64,000 nt of DNA from Artemisia argyi (GCA_030686995.1 CM060685.1:25926065-25990064); one strand, 5' to 3'; counted from the stretch's first letter, positions 37,595 through 49,803 are shown. Notes: generated by a model not told the origin, from the sequence alone. Program-made: numbers and translations.

Positions 37595-37670
37595 CTCCCC
37601 CTAGCTCAGTTGGGTGGGGCATTCATATGTATCCAAGAGGTCATGGGTTCGAATCCCACTCCCTCTCCTT
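37595..37670 (+). repeat. tRNA-like (SINE-head-like) segment in LTR copy 1
   Basis: Box A TAGCTCAGTTGG (37602-37613) and box B GGTTCGAATCC (37646-37656) are both perfect RNA polymerase III promoter consensus. They are 32 bp apart, as in a tRNA gene, with a T-arm hairpin TGGG/CCCA. The 7-bp acceptor arm does not pair (both sides are pyrimidine-rich), so this is tRNA-derived and not a functional tRNA gene. A T5 terminator-like run follows near 37673. Confidence 0.7.
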
Positions 37671-38667
37671 TCTTTTTATTACTTCAGCAAGAAGAGTAGC
37701 AGCCATAGATCCAGCCCAGCAGGCCCAAGTAGCAAATCCAGCAACAGAGCGGCCCAAGCAGCGTAGCACCAGCCCAGTTCATGTATTAAGAAGACGCAGC
37801 CCAGCTCCAGAAACAAAGCCCAAGACCTAGACGAAAAGAAAATCCAAGAAGTAGCAAGATCCATTTTTTTGGCAGTATTATTTTTAAACTTGGAGGCCAA
37901 GTTGCTGGAGGGGCTGTTCTTGCCAACTCTCGATAGTAGGAGGGGTGTTTGTGAAAATTAGAAAATATCTCATGGGCCATTTATGTAACTTTGAGGGTTA
38001 TAAATACCCTCCTCTTCACCTCCATTTTTTTCAAGTAGTAGAAGTAGTAGTAAATTAGTAATACACTCTTTAATTTTTTTCTCTCAATTTATTTATGTTA
38101 TCAAGTTTTTTTTTTTTTTTTTTTTTTTCCTTCATCTTTACTTTGTTGTATTAAGTTTATTTATTTCTTGCAAGTATTAGTAGTTATTTTATCATCATTT
38201 TCTTTACAACTTTTGTATAATCATGCATTTCTTTTCTTTTATTTTCTAAAACTTTTTATAAAAATATTCATTGAAGAGTTGAGTTATATAAGATTGTGTG
38301 GTGTAGTTTATACACTTGTGTAGCACAAACTCAACATATCATACTTATATTTTTATAAAAGTTAACCCTTTTTTTAATGCTTTATTTAGCTTAAAAATAG
38401 CAAATTGTCTTCAAAAATATTGTCCTTTTAATGAAAAATCTAAAATCCTCACTTTACTAATTATTTTAGATTTGATACTTGTTTTAGTTATTTAAATTTT
38501 CATTTTGCTTATTTTGCTTGTTTTAAAATCTTTATATTTTTAAATCTTTGACCTTAATACCCAAATTAGTTTACTTTTTGTAAACATATCTCCATGAGAG
38601 AGTTTGGTGGCTAAGATTTTTTCTATTAATATTAGTTAGTCTTTTTATTTTTCGTTCTTTTTGTTTA

Positions 38668-38777
38668 GTAATTATTCTAGTTTTAACACTAGTCCGATCT
38701 ATTCTAGTTTTAACACTAGTCCGATCCATTCTAGTTTTAATACTAGTCCAATCCATTCTAGTTTTAATACTAGTCAT
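38668..38777 (+). repeat. 27-bp tandem repeat, four units (LTR copy 1)
   Basis: ATTCTAGTTTTAACACTAGTCCG-type units in a row. The same place in LTR copy 2 (40946-41000) has only two units. Confidence 0.85.
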
Positions 38778-39729
38778 AGTAATTTAGCTTTTTATATTAT
38801 TGCTTTTAAATTGTTATTCATTAGCTTTTGTACTAACCCTTACGAAGTTCTCATTTTCTTTGTTTTCTTATCTTTCGCGGCCAAAGGCGTGGAGCTTAAG
38901 AGTCTTATAAGTTTAAAAATCATTAAAGTTTACAACTTTAATAACTTTTATTAAGTTATTTAGTTAATAAAGCTTTAAACTTTATTTAACTAATTAGCAA
39001 AAATTAAAGTTAATAAGGAAATAAACATTAATAATTTATTTAAGTTTATAAGATCGGGTGGTAATTCTCTCGTATAAATCACCAGGTCTCATTCTCTTAA
39101 CTTTTTATCTTTTTTAGCTTACATACTTAGTTTAATATTATATTTGATTATTCGTATTATGCTTGTTAAGTCTTTTTATTATCATATTCTTAGCTTAATA
39201 TTCAGTGTCATTAGTTGTAGTTTGCCATTTAAATTAGTTTAAATAGCTAATAATTAGTAATTAATTAATAATAATTAATTAAAAAGTCTAAAAATAATAA
39301 TAATAATTTTCTTTTTTCTAAAATTTTCTTTTATCATTAGGATTCTAGAAAAGTAATTTTCATATCCGTGGGATTATTATTGCCCACATTTCACTTTTTA
39401 TTTTTTTACGTTTACATTTATTTGATTTAAACGTACGTTTTCAATTTTAAATACGTTTTTAGATAACTTGGTTTCACGTTATTGTTAACATAGCTTGTTT
39501 AAGCTATTTTTCTTTTATATTTCCATAGTATAATCAAATCAGATCCTTTTCCTATTCAAAATCGCCCGATCACAGATTCGTCTTATTACAGTTTTCACAC
39601 CTCGTTGGGATTTAACGACCTGGGGAGACGCTGTACTCCTTGGAGAATTGGCCTAAGCTGTTTGACTTATTTTACCACATCCGTGGTTGACTTTGGTTGA
39701 CCATTTCAGACCGATCAAATTTTGACGCC

Positions 39730-41922
39730 ACGAATCAATCGGTATTTTATATGGCAAAATTCGGATTGGTGAAAGACTAAACGGAGCTCGAACGAAGACT
39801 ATTATTTAGTATAAAGGGATCAGCAGAAAAATAGTGATAAAAGGAAGAGAATGCAAGTTTATATCACAACTCCCTATAGCTCAGTTGGGTGGGGCGTTCA
39901 TATGTATCCAAGAGGTCATGGGTTCGAATCCCACTCCCTCTCCTTTCTTTTTATTACTTCATCAAGAAGAGTAGCAGCCATAGATCCAGCCCAGCAGGCC
40001 CAAGTAGAAAATCCAGCAACAGAGCGGCCCAAGCAGCGTAGCACCAGCCCAGTTCGTGTATTAAGAAGACGCAGCCCAGCTCCAGAAACAAAGCCCAAGA
40101 CCCAGACGAAAAGAAAATCCAAGAAGTAGCAAGATCCATTATTTTGGCAGTATTATTTTTAAACTTGGAGGCCAAGTTGCTGGAGGGGCTGTTCTTGCCA
40201 ACTCTCGATGATAGGAGGGGTGTTTGTGAAAATTAGAAAATATCTCATGGGCCATTTATGTAACTTTGAGGGTTATAAATACCCTCCTCTTCACCTCCAT
40301 TTTTTTCAAGTAGTAGAAGTAGTAGTAAATTAGTAATACACTCTTTAATTTTTTTCTCTCAAGTTATTTATGTTATCAGGTTTATTTATTTATTTATTTA
40401 TTTATTTTTTGTTTGTTTTCTTCATCTTTACTTTGTTGTATTAAGTTTATTTATTTCTTGCAAGTAGTAGTAGTTATTTTATCATCATTTTCTTTACAAC
40501 TTTTGTATAATCATGCATTTCTTTTCTTTTATTTTCTAAAACTTTTTATAAAAATATTCATTGAAGAGTTGAGTTATATAAGATTGTGTGGTGTAGTTTA
40601 TACACTTTTGTAGCACAAACTCAACATATCATACCTATATTTTTATAAAAGTTTACCCTTTTTTTATTGCTTTATTTAGCTTAAAAATAGCAAATTGTCT
40701 TCAAAAATATTGTCCTTTTAATGAAAAATCTAAAATCCTCACTTTACTAATTATTTTAGATTTGATACTTGTTTTAGTTATTTAAATTTTTATTTTGCTT
40801 ATTTTACTTGTTTTAAAATCTTTGACCTTAATACCCAAATTAGTTTACTTTTTGTAAACATATCTCCATGAGAGAGTTTGGTGGCTAAGATTTTTTCTAT
40901 TAATATTAGTTTGTCTTTTTATTTTTCGTTCTTTTTGTTTAGTAATTATTCTAGTTTTAACACTAGTCCGATCTATTCTAGTTTTTAATACTAGTCCTAG
41001 TAATTTAGCTTTTTATATCATTGCTTTTAAATTGTTATTTATTAGCTTTTGTACTAACCCTTACGAAGTTCTTATTTTCTTTGTTTTCTTATCTTTCGCG
41101 GCCTAAGGCGTGGAGCTTAAGGGTCTTATAGGTTTAAAAATCATTAAAGTTTACAACTTTAATAACTTTTATTAAGTTATTTAGTTAATAAAGCTTTAAA
41201 CTTTATTTAACTAATTAGCAAAATTAAAGTTAATAAGGAAATAAACATTAATAATTTATTTAAGTTTATAAGATCGGGTGGTAATTCTCTCGTATAAATC
41301 ACCGGGTCTCATTCTCTTAACTTTTTTTCATTTTTAGCTTAGATACTTAGTTTAATATTATATTTGATTATTCGTATTATGCTTGTTAAGTCTTTTTATT
41401 ATCATATTCTTAGCTTAATATTCAGCGTCATTAGTTGTAGTTTGCCATTTAAATTAGTTTAAATAGTTAATAATTAGTAATTAATTAAAAAGTCTAAAAA
41501 TAATAATAATAATTTTCTTTTTTCTAAAATTTTCTTTTATCACTAGGATTCTAGAAAAGTAATTTTCATATCCGTGGGATTATTATTGCTCACATTTCAC
41601 TTTTTATTTTTTTACGTTTACATGTATTTGATTTAAACGTACGTTTTCAATTTTAAATACGTTATAGATAACTTGGTTTCACGTTATTGTTAATATAGCT
41701 TGTTTAAGCTATTTTTCTTTTATATTTCCATACTATAATCAAATCAGATCCTTTTCCTATTTAAAATCGCCCGATCACAGATTCGTCTTGTTACAATTTT
41801 CACACCTCGTTCGGTTTTAACGACCCGGGGAGACGCTGTACTCCTTGGAGAATTGGCCTAAGCTGTTTGACCTATTTGACCACATCCGTGGTTGACTTTG
41901 GTTGACCGTTTCAGACCGATCA
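39730..41922 (+). mobile_element. Athila-like LTR copy 2 (5'-truncated)
   Basis: Begins at ACGAATCAATCGGTATT, which corresponds to base 97 of copy 1. TATA box at 40274-40280. It has a (TTTA)n tract at about 40381-40407 where copy 1 has a pure T-run. Ends GACCGATCA at 41922. Confidence 0.8.
39870..39945 (+). repeat. tRNA-like segment in LTR copy 2
   Basis: Same element as at 37595-37670: box A TAGCTCAGTTGG at 39877-39888 and box B GGTTCGAATCC at 39921-39931, both unchanged. Confidence 0.7.
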
Positions 41923-42626
41923 CAAAGCATCCAATTTTTCTTCACCAAACAGATCACCCTGGTCTTATTCTCATATCAAAGAAACTCATTGGATCAGACA
42001 ATTATAATTCTTGGAAGAGATCTTTAATGATTGCATTGAATGCAAAGAACAAGATGACACTCATCACTAAAGAATTTGCTGAACCAAGCAGAGATTTTGA
42101 GATAAGGGCTCTTTGGGAAAGGAATAATGATATGCTAATTTCCTAGATATTAAACACTGTGAGTGAACAGATTGGTAACAATTTGAATTTCATCAATTCA
42201 GTTTCAAAGTTATGGTCTGAGTTACAAGAGCATTATGCTCAAATTGATGATCAATTGAGTCATGATATAGTTCAGTTGAAACAAGATAATTGCACAGTTG
42301 AAGTTTACTATCACAAGCTAAAAGGTCTATGGGATGAATTTGATGCACTTGAAGCACCATATCTGTGTTTGTGCAGCAGCAAAACACAATTGTGGCACTC
42401 AAGACTTGGTCACCCATCAATTCCTGTACTCAAAAGAATAAAATGCTTGTCTCCTTTCATTTCAAACAATTCTGAGAGCCATTGTAATATTTGTCATTTG
42501 GTTAAACAAACTGCTTTACCTTTTCATGCCAGCAATTCTTATGCTACCTCATTGTTTGATTTGATTCACATTGATGTTTGGGGCCCATACAAACACACCA
42601 CCATCAATAATTGCAAATATTTTTAA
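41923..42626 (+). pseudogene. Copia gag fused to pre-integrase by internal deletion
   Basis: Gag resumes after the insertion: HPIFLHQTDHPGLILIS, then SDNYNSWKRSLMIALNAKNK and LSHDIVQLKQDNCTVEVYY (gag-polypeptide of Copia, UBN2-like). An in-frame TAG at 42144-42146 stands where Trp is expected. After LCLC (about 42375) the frame passes directly to QLWHSRLGHPSIPVLKRI and CNICHLVKQ, the integrase zinc-binding domain. The rest of gag, the zinc knuckle and the protease are missing, so a large deletion fused the two. The first integrase Asp is in LIHIDVWGPY. The frame ends in TAA 42624-42626, where a T-run has lost one base. Confidence 0.88.
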
Positions 42627-44337
42627 CCATTGTTGATGATCACTCAAGAGCTACATGGACATATTTGATGCCAACAAAAACTCACACAATCTCAAACATC
42701 AAAACCTTCTGTGCAGATGTACAAAATCATTTTAACAAACAAATCAAAATCATAAGAAGTGATAATGGCACTGAATTCATTAATTCATCTATCACTGAAT
42801 TCTTTCAAACCAATGGAATCATACATCAAACATCATGTCCCAATACACCACAGCAAAATGCTAGAGTTGAGAGAAAACACAAACACTTACTTGAAGTAGC
42901 CAGATAAATCAAATTCCAAGGACATTTTCCTACTCATTTTTGGGGATATTGTCTCAATGATGCCACATACATCATCAACAGACTTCCATCCACATCCATA
43001 AACAACAAATCACCTTATGAGCTTCTCTACAAAGTTCCACCAGATCTTAACCATCTCAGAATTCTAGATTGCAGAGCCTATGTTCATCATCATACTTCTG
43101 ATAAGTTTGCACCTAGATCCATTCCAGCCATCCTTGTTGGATACCCCACAACAGAAAAAGGTTACATATTTTATGATCCACTCACACACAAAACCATAAC
43201 AAGCAGAAGTGTAGACTTTGATGAGACTGAATTTCCTTTTCACAAACCCTCACCACCAGTCACAAAAACAAATATAACTCCTATAACTGATCCAACCACA
43301 ATTACTTTCTTTCAAAACACTCCAATAACTGATACAACACCCACTCATCCTGAACCAAACACACCTTTACCACCACCAAGTCCTCCACCACTCAACACTG
43401 AACCTACCACTAACATAACCCAACCTGTTACTGATACAACTCAATCTACCAGCAATGAACCACCACCACCACCCAATGACAGTCAACCCACAAGAACATC
43501 TACCAGACACAAGCATATACCAACCAAAATTAGTGACTTTCACTGCACACTTCCAAAATCACTTGTACATAATATTCACAAATATACTTTTCACAACAAC
43601 ATTAATTATCACAACATTAGACCACAAACAACCAGGCACTTCATTCATAACCTCAACACATCTGTTGAACCATGCACCTATACTCAAGCAGCCAAAGACC
43701 CAAGGTGGGTGGATGCAATGGACAAGGAAATCACAGCTCTTGAAGACAACCACACTTGGGAGTTCACAATACTTCCACCTGGCAAAACTTCTATTGGCTG
43801 CAAGTGGGTCTTCAGTATCAAATTCAATGTTGATGGTACAATAGAAAGGTTCAAGGCAAGATTGGTAGCTAAGGGTTTCACACAGAATGAGGGCATTGAT
43901 TACAAGGAAACTTTTGCACCAATTGCTAAAATGGTCAGTGTAAGGGCTTTACTTGCTGCAGCAACTTACATCAACTGGTTCATAGAGCAATTGGACATAA
44001 ACAATGCTTTTCTACATGGAGACTTACATGAGGAAGTATACATGACCATCCTACAAGGGTACAAACACAACTATCCACCTAACACAGTCTGCAAACTTGT
44101 CAAATCACTTTATGGACTCAAACAGGAAAACAGTCAATGGTTTCATAAGCTCACATCATTTCTTTCAACCCTTGGATTTCAACAGAGTTATGCTGACACT
44201 TCTTTATTTACACTCACCAAAGACACCACTTTCACAGCCCTTCTTGTGTATGTAGATGACATACTTCTCACTGGTAATATCAATCTACACTACATCACAT
44301 CAAACAACAACTACATCATCACTTTAGTATCAAAGAC
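42611..44337 (+). pseudogene. Copia integrase core and reverse transcriptase (first part)
   Basis: One frame from TIVDDHSRATW to the insertion point, broken only by TAA 42905-42907. Integrase acidic residues are in IIRSDNGTEF and QQNARVERKHKHL. A Pro/Thr-rich linker lies at about 43240-43520. RT begins at RWVDAMDKEITALEDNHTWE, with CKWVFSIKFNVDGTIERFKARLVAKGF, NAFLHGDL and the catalytic LLVYVDDILLTG at about 44250. It is cut at 44337, where the next residues (SIKDLGPLHYYLG) are split by the SIRE-like element. Confidence 0.92.
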
Positions 44338-45565
44338 TGTGGAAAACTAGAAAGGGGGGGTTGAATAGTTTTACGTCAATTCATATTTAAAAAAACTTTG
44401 TTTGATAAAAACTTCGATTCTTATTTATGTGAATTTCAACACTTGAACAACTCAAACAATTTAATCTAACTAACTAAATAATTATAACATAAATATGAAA
44501 ATAATGAAAAGATAGATATAGAGAGATCAAACCACAACACATGATATTTATAGTGGTTCGGCTACGAAGCACCTCTTCGCCCTACTCCACTCCTCGAGTC
44601 ACCTACTCAAGAGTTTTCTTCACTATGTCAACAAACTCCCTTTTTGGCGGAGAAACCTTACACAACTTTCGCTTACACCAATTAACGACACAAAGCTAGA
44701 TGTCGAGTCCTAATAGTAGTTAGAACCAATCTCACACCACTACACGCCTTCTTCACGACTTATACACACCACGGCTTCACAACTACACACTACTACTTCA
44801 CAACTACACACTACTTCTACTTCACACCACAACTTCTTCAATACTAGATTTACAAACCCACCTAGATCTACCAATTACAATCACTACACAACTTTACAAT
44901 AATTACAAGCTACATAACTAATCTTCAATACTTCTTGATTTGAGATGAAAGGAGTATTCTTCTCTTGCACTTTGAATGAGGATGGATGAAATCACTTGAA
45001 AACAAGAACTAATATGTTTATGATCAAAGGTTTTAGGAAGATGATTTGAGAGAATTAGAATAGAAATTTTTAGTGCAAAAGGTGAGGAAAAAATCCAGAT
45101 TTGAACCAGTATTTATAGGCAAAGAAATCTGACACCGGAGCGTATGTCGGCCCCCTTAAAATTAAGGGGGCCGCCCACAATAACGGCCAGTTTTCTTTGT
45201 CTTTTCTGAGGAAAGTTTATTTGGTGAAAATTTAACTGAATTTGGTTAAAAATTTGAATTCATATATTTATTATGAAATAAATATTTTCTTTTAATTACC
45301 AAAAGTGTTTTTCTTAAATATATAAAATGTTTATACCATTTTATATAATTTGTAATTAGTAAATAAACCTTCCTTTGATCATAAAATGTATTAGGCACTT
45401 GTTTATTCATACCTTAAGTGAATTAGTTTGATATAATGATAGTTTGTCACTAAATACTTATTTACTTAATGATTTTACGTTTAATGATTTTAGATTTTAT
45501 GATCGTCAAAACATAGGGATATCGAAAAATATTAATAATGTTTTTACGCATTATTTATATCAACA
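44338..45565 (-). mobile_element. 3' LTR of the SIRE-like element
   Basis: Partner of 52296-53547. It includes the hairpin CGGCCCCCTTAA...TTAAGGGGGCCG at 45148-45174 and a minus-strand TATA (CCTATAAATA). Confidence 0.9.
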
Positions 45566-45996
45566 ATCTCCCCCTTTTTGATGATTACAAAATCTAAACT
45601 CATTAAATCAAAAATTATTATATATGCAAGTATTTAGTGAGTTTTATATCACTTCTCCCCCTTTTTGTAAACATCAAAAAGGTTGTCCCGAAGTTGGAAG
45701 AGCTCCCCCTTGCTGTGTACTCCCCTTCGTTTTAAGGTTACAAGACAAGTTGAGATATGGAATGCTTGCAAAAATATTTAGAACATACAATATATATGCA
45801 TGCAACAATTATATATATAAAGATAAGGCAAGCAATATAAACATGGAAGAAAACACTTCATTAAATAGATGAAAATACAAGCAAGATGCATGAAGATGCA
45901 TGAACAACACAATTAATAAACTAAAGCCTTAAGGGCTTACAATCAACCAAAACTCTAATAGAAATGTTTTTCCTAGAGCTTGTTCATCAAAATGGT
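45566..45996 (-). other. Region between ORF Y and the 3' LTR
   Basis: Contains the minus-strand purine tracts AAAAAGGGGGAGAT (just inside the LTR) and AAGGGGGAGC (about 45704). No ORF is supported. Confidence 0.5.
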
Positions 45997-46650
45997 TTAA
46001 ACAATTTTATTTTCCAACCATGAGCCATGCTTAGTTTGGAAGGAGCAATGTTGTGGTGGAGATGATGGAGTTGATGGAGGTGTGTTTGATGGAGATGGAG
46101 GTGTGGTTGATGTAGGTGGTGGAGGTGTGGATGTTGTTGGTTGAGGTTGAGGGAACAAGCTTTCAAGGTATGAAAACATGTAGTGGATTTCATCTCTTAA
46201 TCCAAAGATGATGGTGCGGTTATGGATGCAACAAAGGCAAGTATCACCATGAGCTTCAAGCAAGCTCCATGGGATGGGATTGTAGTTTGGTGGATTGAGT
46301 GGTGATGGTGAAAATTGTGCATCAAGAGGTGTAATGGGTGATAATGAAAGGGTGATGTCTAAGGTTGCATTTTCAAGAGGTGGTGGTGGTAAAATTCTTG
46401 GTGGAGGTGATAGGTGAGTGTTGATGTAGTCATTGATGGATGATGATGATGGTATGGAAGAGGTGGAGGTTCCATGTGTTGATGGTGTTTTGGATGGTGC
46501 ATTTGGAGCACTAGGAGATGAACATTGAGGTGGTGGTGATGCAGTGGTATTGTCTTCATTAGTGAGATCAATAAAGAGTTGTTTTGGTGGGATGATAACA
46601 AGTTTTTATTTCTTGACTTTGTTAGAGGTGGTGGTTTTTGGTGATGACAT
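45997..46650 (-). pseudogene. ORF Y: Pro/Ser-rich extra protein of the SIRE-like element
   Basis: The frame starts at ATG 46650 and ends at 45997. It has one in-frame TAA at 46606-46608, soon after the start. It reads PPKQLFIDLTNED, a Ser/Pro-rich linker (PSAPNAPSKTPST), DITLSLSPITPLDAQF, then a conserved-looking block WSLLEAHGDTCLCCIHNRTI and FGLRDEIHYMFSYLESLF, and a Pro/Thr tail. I recall very similar proteins as frequent 'hypothetical proteins' in Asteraceae; function unknown. CLCC...H could bind metal, but this is speculation. Just upstream on the minus strand are a TATATAA box (about 46712) and a GC-rich hairpin (46855-46930). Confidence 0.6.
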
Positions 46651-46844
46651 GATGAATTGGTTGAGGTTGATGATGATAATGGATTGTGGATGAAGGTGTA
46701 AAGGGTTATATAGCATGAAATCATGTTTAGAAATGGTATTAATTTGAAATTGTATTGTTTGATTCCAAAATCAGTGTAAGGGAAATGGTAGCTGGGACTA
46801 GCAAAAGAAGTTACAAGTTGCAAAAGAAAATAGTGTAAAAATTG

Positions 46845-46935
46845 TTCCAGATGGCCGGTCCCCTTAATTCTTGGCCGGCCCCCTTAAAATTAAAGGGCCA
46901 CCCGTGTTAATTATGGGGGCCGCCCATCTGGTAAA
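46845..46935 (-). promoter_or_regulatory. GC-rich inverted repeat upstream of ORF Y
   Basis: CCAGATGGCCGGTCCCCTTAA at one end and ...GGGGGCCGCCCATCTGG at the other form outer arms. Inner GGCCCCCTTAAAATTAA repeats lie between. The same motif occurs in both LTRs and at 49389-49470. About 140 bp downstream (minus strand) is CATGCTATATAACCC. Confidence 0.55.
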
Positions 46936-47324
46936 TTCCCAGACGACCAAATTTCAAAATTTTTCTAAAAGTGGTTTATTTTGGTTTTGTGTTTGCAGCA
47001 AGCTCTATTGGAACATTTTATTTTAGTTTTGGTCTATTAGAGAAGCATATATATATAATCATACACTAATCATGCAAGTATAGATCAAAGGCAAGTATAA
47101 AAACATGCATATATGTAGAGCAATTAATAATAATAAGTCAACGATAATATAGTTCAAGTATGTCTAGAAACATAGCAACAAATACTAATTTCCAAATATA
47201 TACTGGAAATATAGCACATAAGTAACAAATTACAAATTGTTCAAGAAGAATAATAAAGCCAATTACATATTCATCATCACTACTTTTTCTTTCCTAGCAC
47301 CCCATCAAAAGCAGTGGCAAATGA

Positions 47325-48305
47325 CTATAAGTCCTCCTCATCATCATCCTTTAGATAAGAGAATGAAACAAGAATGCTAGGACGATGAGATCTAACCTTA
47401 TCACTACGAGTTTTGCGGTTTTGAGTAAGAACGAGAGGACGGAAGGTTGGATAGATAGATTGATAAATACTATCATCGAGATCGGGATAGTTTTCAATGA
47501 CATGCTTGTGGAGACGAGTGAGAAACATACCATACGGAAGAATAGCTTTAGGATTTGCTCTTGCACATTCAATACGTTTGATAAAGAAGTAAGCCAAATT
47601 GTAAGGTTGCTCGGCAACAATACAATACAACATATGAGCGAGACAAGCCGGGAGACGGTCGGAGTGTCTTTCGGAACCGAATGCATTCTCACGAACTAGT
47701 TCTTCCTAGTGCTCCATGTCGGGCCTTAATTCTTTAAGAAGAATTTGGTTTTTAGAAATAGAGACATGTTTGGACTTGATGCTTTGGGTGGAAGTTTCAC
47801 ATTCCAACCCAAGCATTTGACGAATATCTTCGGGAGATGGAATTTCGGAGACATAAGGACCATGAGTAGGATGAGAACGTTGGAGAGCACAGAGATCCCA
47901 TTCATTTGTGAATACGGATTGACCGGAAAAAGGAATTTGAAGGATTTGACCAAATTATGCAAGAGGAAGAGTGATAAATTCATGTTGGATCATGAATGAA
48001 ATGAAGATGGAATCAAAATCATCGGTTTGAACCGTGACTTGGCTATAGAAGTCAAGAATGAAGCAAGGAATGATGGGTTCATTAATTTGGAAGAGACATT
48101 CAAAATGGATATTTGTGAACAAACTTTCGATGAAATCGGATTGATAGTAAGCTTGATCTACGACTCGACCTTCATGAATGTTTCTATCTTCTATATGACG
48201 ATAGATACGTGCAACGGGGAGAGAGGTAGTGGGAAGTTGAGAGACTTTGGGAATGTAGTTTTTGGTTAAGGAAATATCTTCGGTAATAACTTTGGGCATT
48301 TTCAC
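47325..48305 (-). pseudogene. ORF X: extra protein of the SIRE-like element (two stops)
   Basis: One frame from ATG 48305 to 47325, interrupted by TAA 47955-47957 (after EFITLPLA) and TAG 47706-47708 (after PDMEH, where WEEL is expected). It reads FYSQVTVQTDDFDSIFISFM, then FGQILQIPFSGQSVFTNEWD, LPACLAHMLYCIVAEQPYNL, AYFFIKRIECARANPKAILP and YGMFLTRLHKHVIENYP, ending in an acidic tail. It resembles proteins often annotated as 'putative plant transposon protein', possibly Pfam Transposase_32; I cannot confirm that without a search. It lies where SIRE elements carry an env-like ORF, but no signal peptide or membrane segment is visible. Confidence 0.65.
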
Positions 48306-49388
48306 CTAAATACAATAACAACAAAATAAAATTAAAATAAAGTCAACGTTAAAATATAGTGTTTATATTTTTATGACATATGTGGAACGTAAACTTACTT
48401 CGACTCTAAAGACTTTTAACTTAAGAAGTAGTTTACCATGTTCCTTATTTTTATTTTTAACTTGTGTTAGATATATTTTATGATGTTTATCAAGTTGTTA
48501 TGAGATAATCCAAACGCCCCTTTAAACATGTTAATATATCATAAAAATTTGCTAGATGTACATTAGATTGTATAACTAGCTATTTCCAACAAGTTTCTTA
48601 TGCAAATGATTTGTTTCGAAAAGAATGGTTTATAATTTGACTCAAAAATACTATTTTTCTAGTTAAACCAAACGCTTTCTTATCTAGAATATTTACTACC
48701 AAAATGTCAATATATATATGAATTATATATCTTGACATCTCTAAAATTCTAGTTTTATATTCATGACGATGTATTATAGAGGTTATATTGGATAATTTTC
48801 GACACTATTTGGATATGATCCAAACACCCTCTTATCAAACAAGAAAAATATTTTTACTTCACCGAAAAATTTGTTTTTGTGATTAATAAGTTATAAAACC
48901 ATAATGTGATATGTTTTAACAAGTTTTTGTAGTATTATTCAACAATGTGTATAAGCAAAATTTTGAGAATGAGTGTATGAACTTTTTAAAAAATTTTCGA
49001 CATGAGGGTTTGTAATTTTTAGTTTCTAGTGTTAATAATACATTCTAATCCTATGGGAAGCATTTAGTTATGGAATTCCTAGACTCAATTTGAAAGAAAA
49101 TATGAAATTGAAGAAATTGAAATAAAATGCTAAATCATGATTATGACCAAATTAGATGAAATTAAAAGAAATGTATTATGAAAAACTTACAATACTTGTT
49201 GCTAATCGTGTTGTAAGTATTTGCCCTTTGTTAATTGATCTTGATATGAGGATTTGAGGATGGATTTTGAGTGGTTTTGGGTTTTTAGTTCGAACAGCAG
49301 CAGGCCAGCAGCAAGGAATGAGTGGGGAAAGAAAAATGGAGTGTTTGGTAAGTAGAATAAGGAAGAAAAACGGATAGAATTCGTCAGA

Positions 49389-49470
49389 TAGCCGGCCCCT
49401 TTAATCATTAAGGGGGCCGCCAATTTTTGTACTGCCGGTCCCCTTAATTTTAAGGGGGCCGCCCAGTCAA
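49389..49470 (-). promoter_or_regulatory. Paired GC-rich hairpins between gag and ORF X
   Basis: Two adjacent stems, GCCGGCCCCTTTAAT/ATTAAGGGGGCCGCC and GCCGGTCCCCTTAA/TTAAGGGGGCCGCCC, match those in the LTRs (45148-45174, 53105-53158). Confidence 0.5.
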
Positions 49471-49512
49471 ATTTAACTTTATCGCGGTTTTGATACTGTA
49501 AATAAAAATAGG

Positions 49513-49514
<2 letters not shown>

Positions 49515-49550
<36 letters not shown>
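49515..49550. repeat. (AT)n microsatellite
   Basis: 36 bp of alternating AT inside the SIRE-like element. Confidence 0.9.
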
Positions 49551-49554
<4 letters not shown>

Positions 49555-49705
49555 TTTATATCAAAAATACGTTGGAGAGAGTTCGCACGAAGAGAATTAT
49601 TTGACATTTTATTTGACATCTTGTCAACTAAAATTTCCTTGAAAATTTTGGATAAAATCAATCAAGTCGTCAAGTTGACGATGGAGGATGTGGAAGGCAT
49701 ATATG

Positions 49706-49707
49706 TA

Positions 49708-49803
<96 letters not shown>
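49706..49803. repeat. (TG)n(TA)n compound microsatellite
   Basis: A short GT run passes into about 85 bp of alternating TA. Confidence 0.92.

Larger units (their letters stand above)
37359..39717 (+). mobile_element. Athila-like LTR copy 1 (complete)
   Basis: TG...CA ends. TATA box TATAAATA at 37999-38006. Near its end GGGATTTAACGACC... is shared with the LTR at 12075-15643. It holds a tRNA-like segment (37595-37670), a T23 tract at about 38107-38129, and four 27-bp repeats. Confidence 0.8.
37359..41922 (+). mobile_element. Collapsed Athila-like element: two LTRs joined by 12 bp
   Basis: LTR copy 1 (37359-39717, TGTTCGG...GACCGATCA) is followed by AATTTTGACGCC, the first bases of a primer-binding region. 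Copy 2 (39730-41922) then starts directly, lacking the first 96 bp of the LTR. The copies are nearly identical apart from simple repeats. Essentially the entire internal domain is gone, probably by deletion between PBS and LTR sequence. It sits in the gag of the Copia. Confidence 0.85.

Noticed and set aside
37595..37670. Functional tRNA gene
   Set aside because: Boxes A and B and the T-arm are present but the acceptor stem cannot pair.
37576..37830. 84-codon ORF conserved with 39851-40129
   Set aside because: Its conservation is explained by the duplicated LTR and it covers the tRNA-like segment; no codon-level evidence.
46359..46823. 154-codon minus-strand His/Pro-rich frame
   Set aside because: It overlaps ORF Y in another frame; ORF Y continues into the conserved C-terminal block and is the better reading.
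47726..47983. 85-codon minus-strand frame
   Set aside because: Out-of-frame shadow of ORF X.
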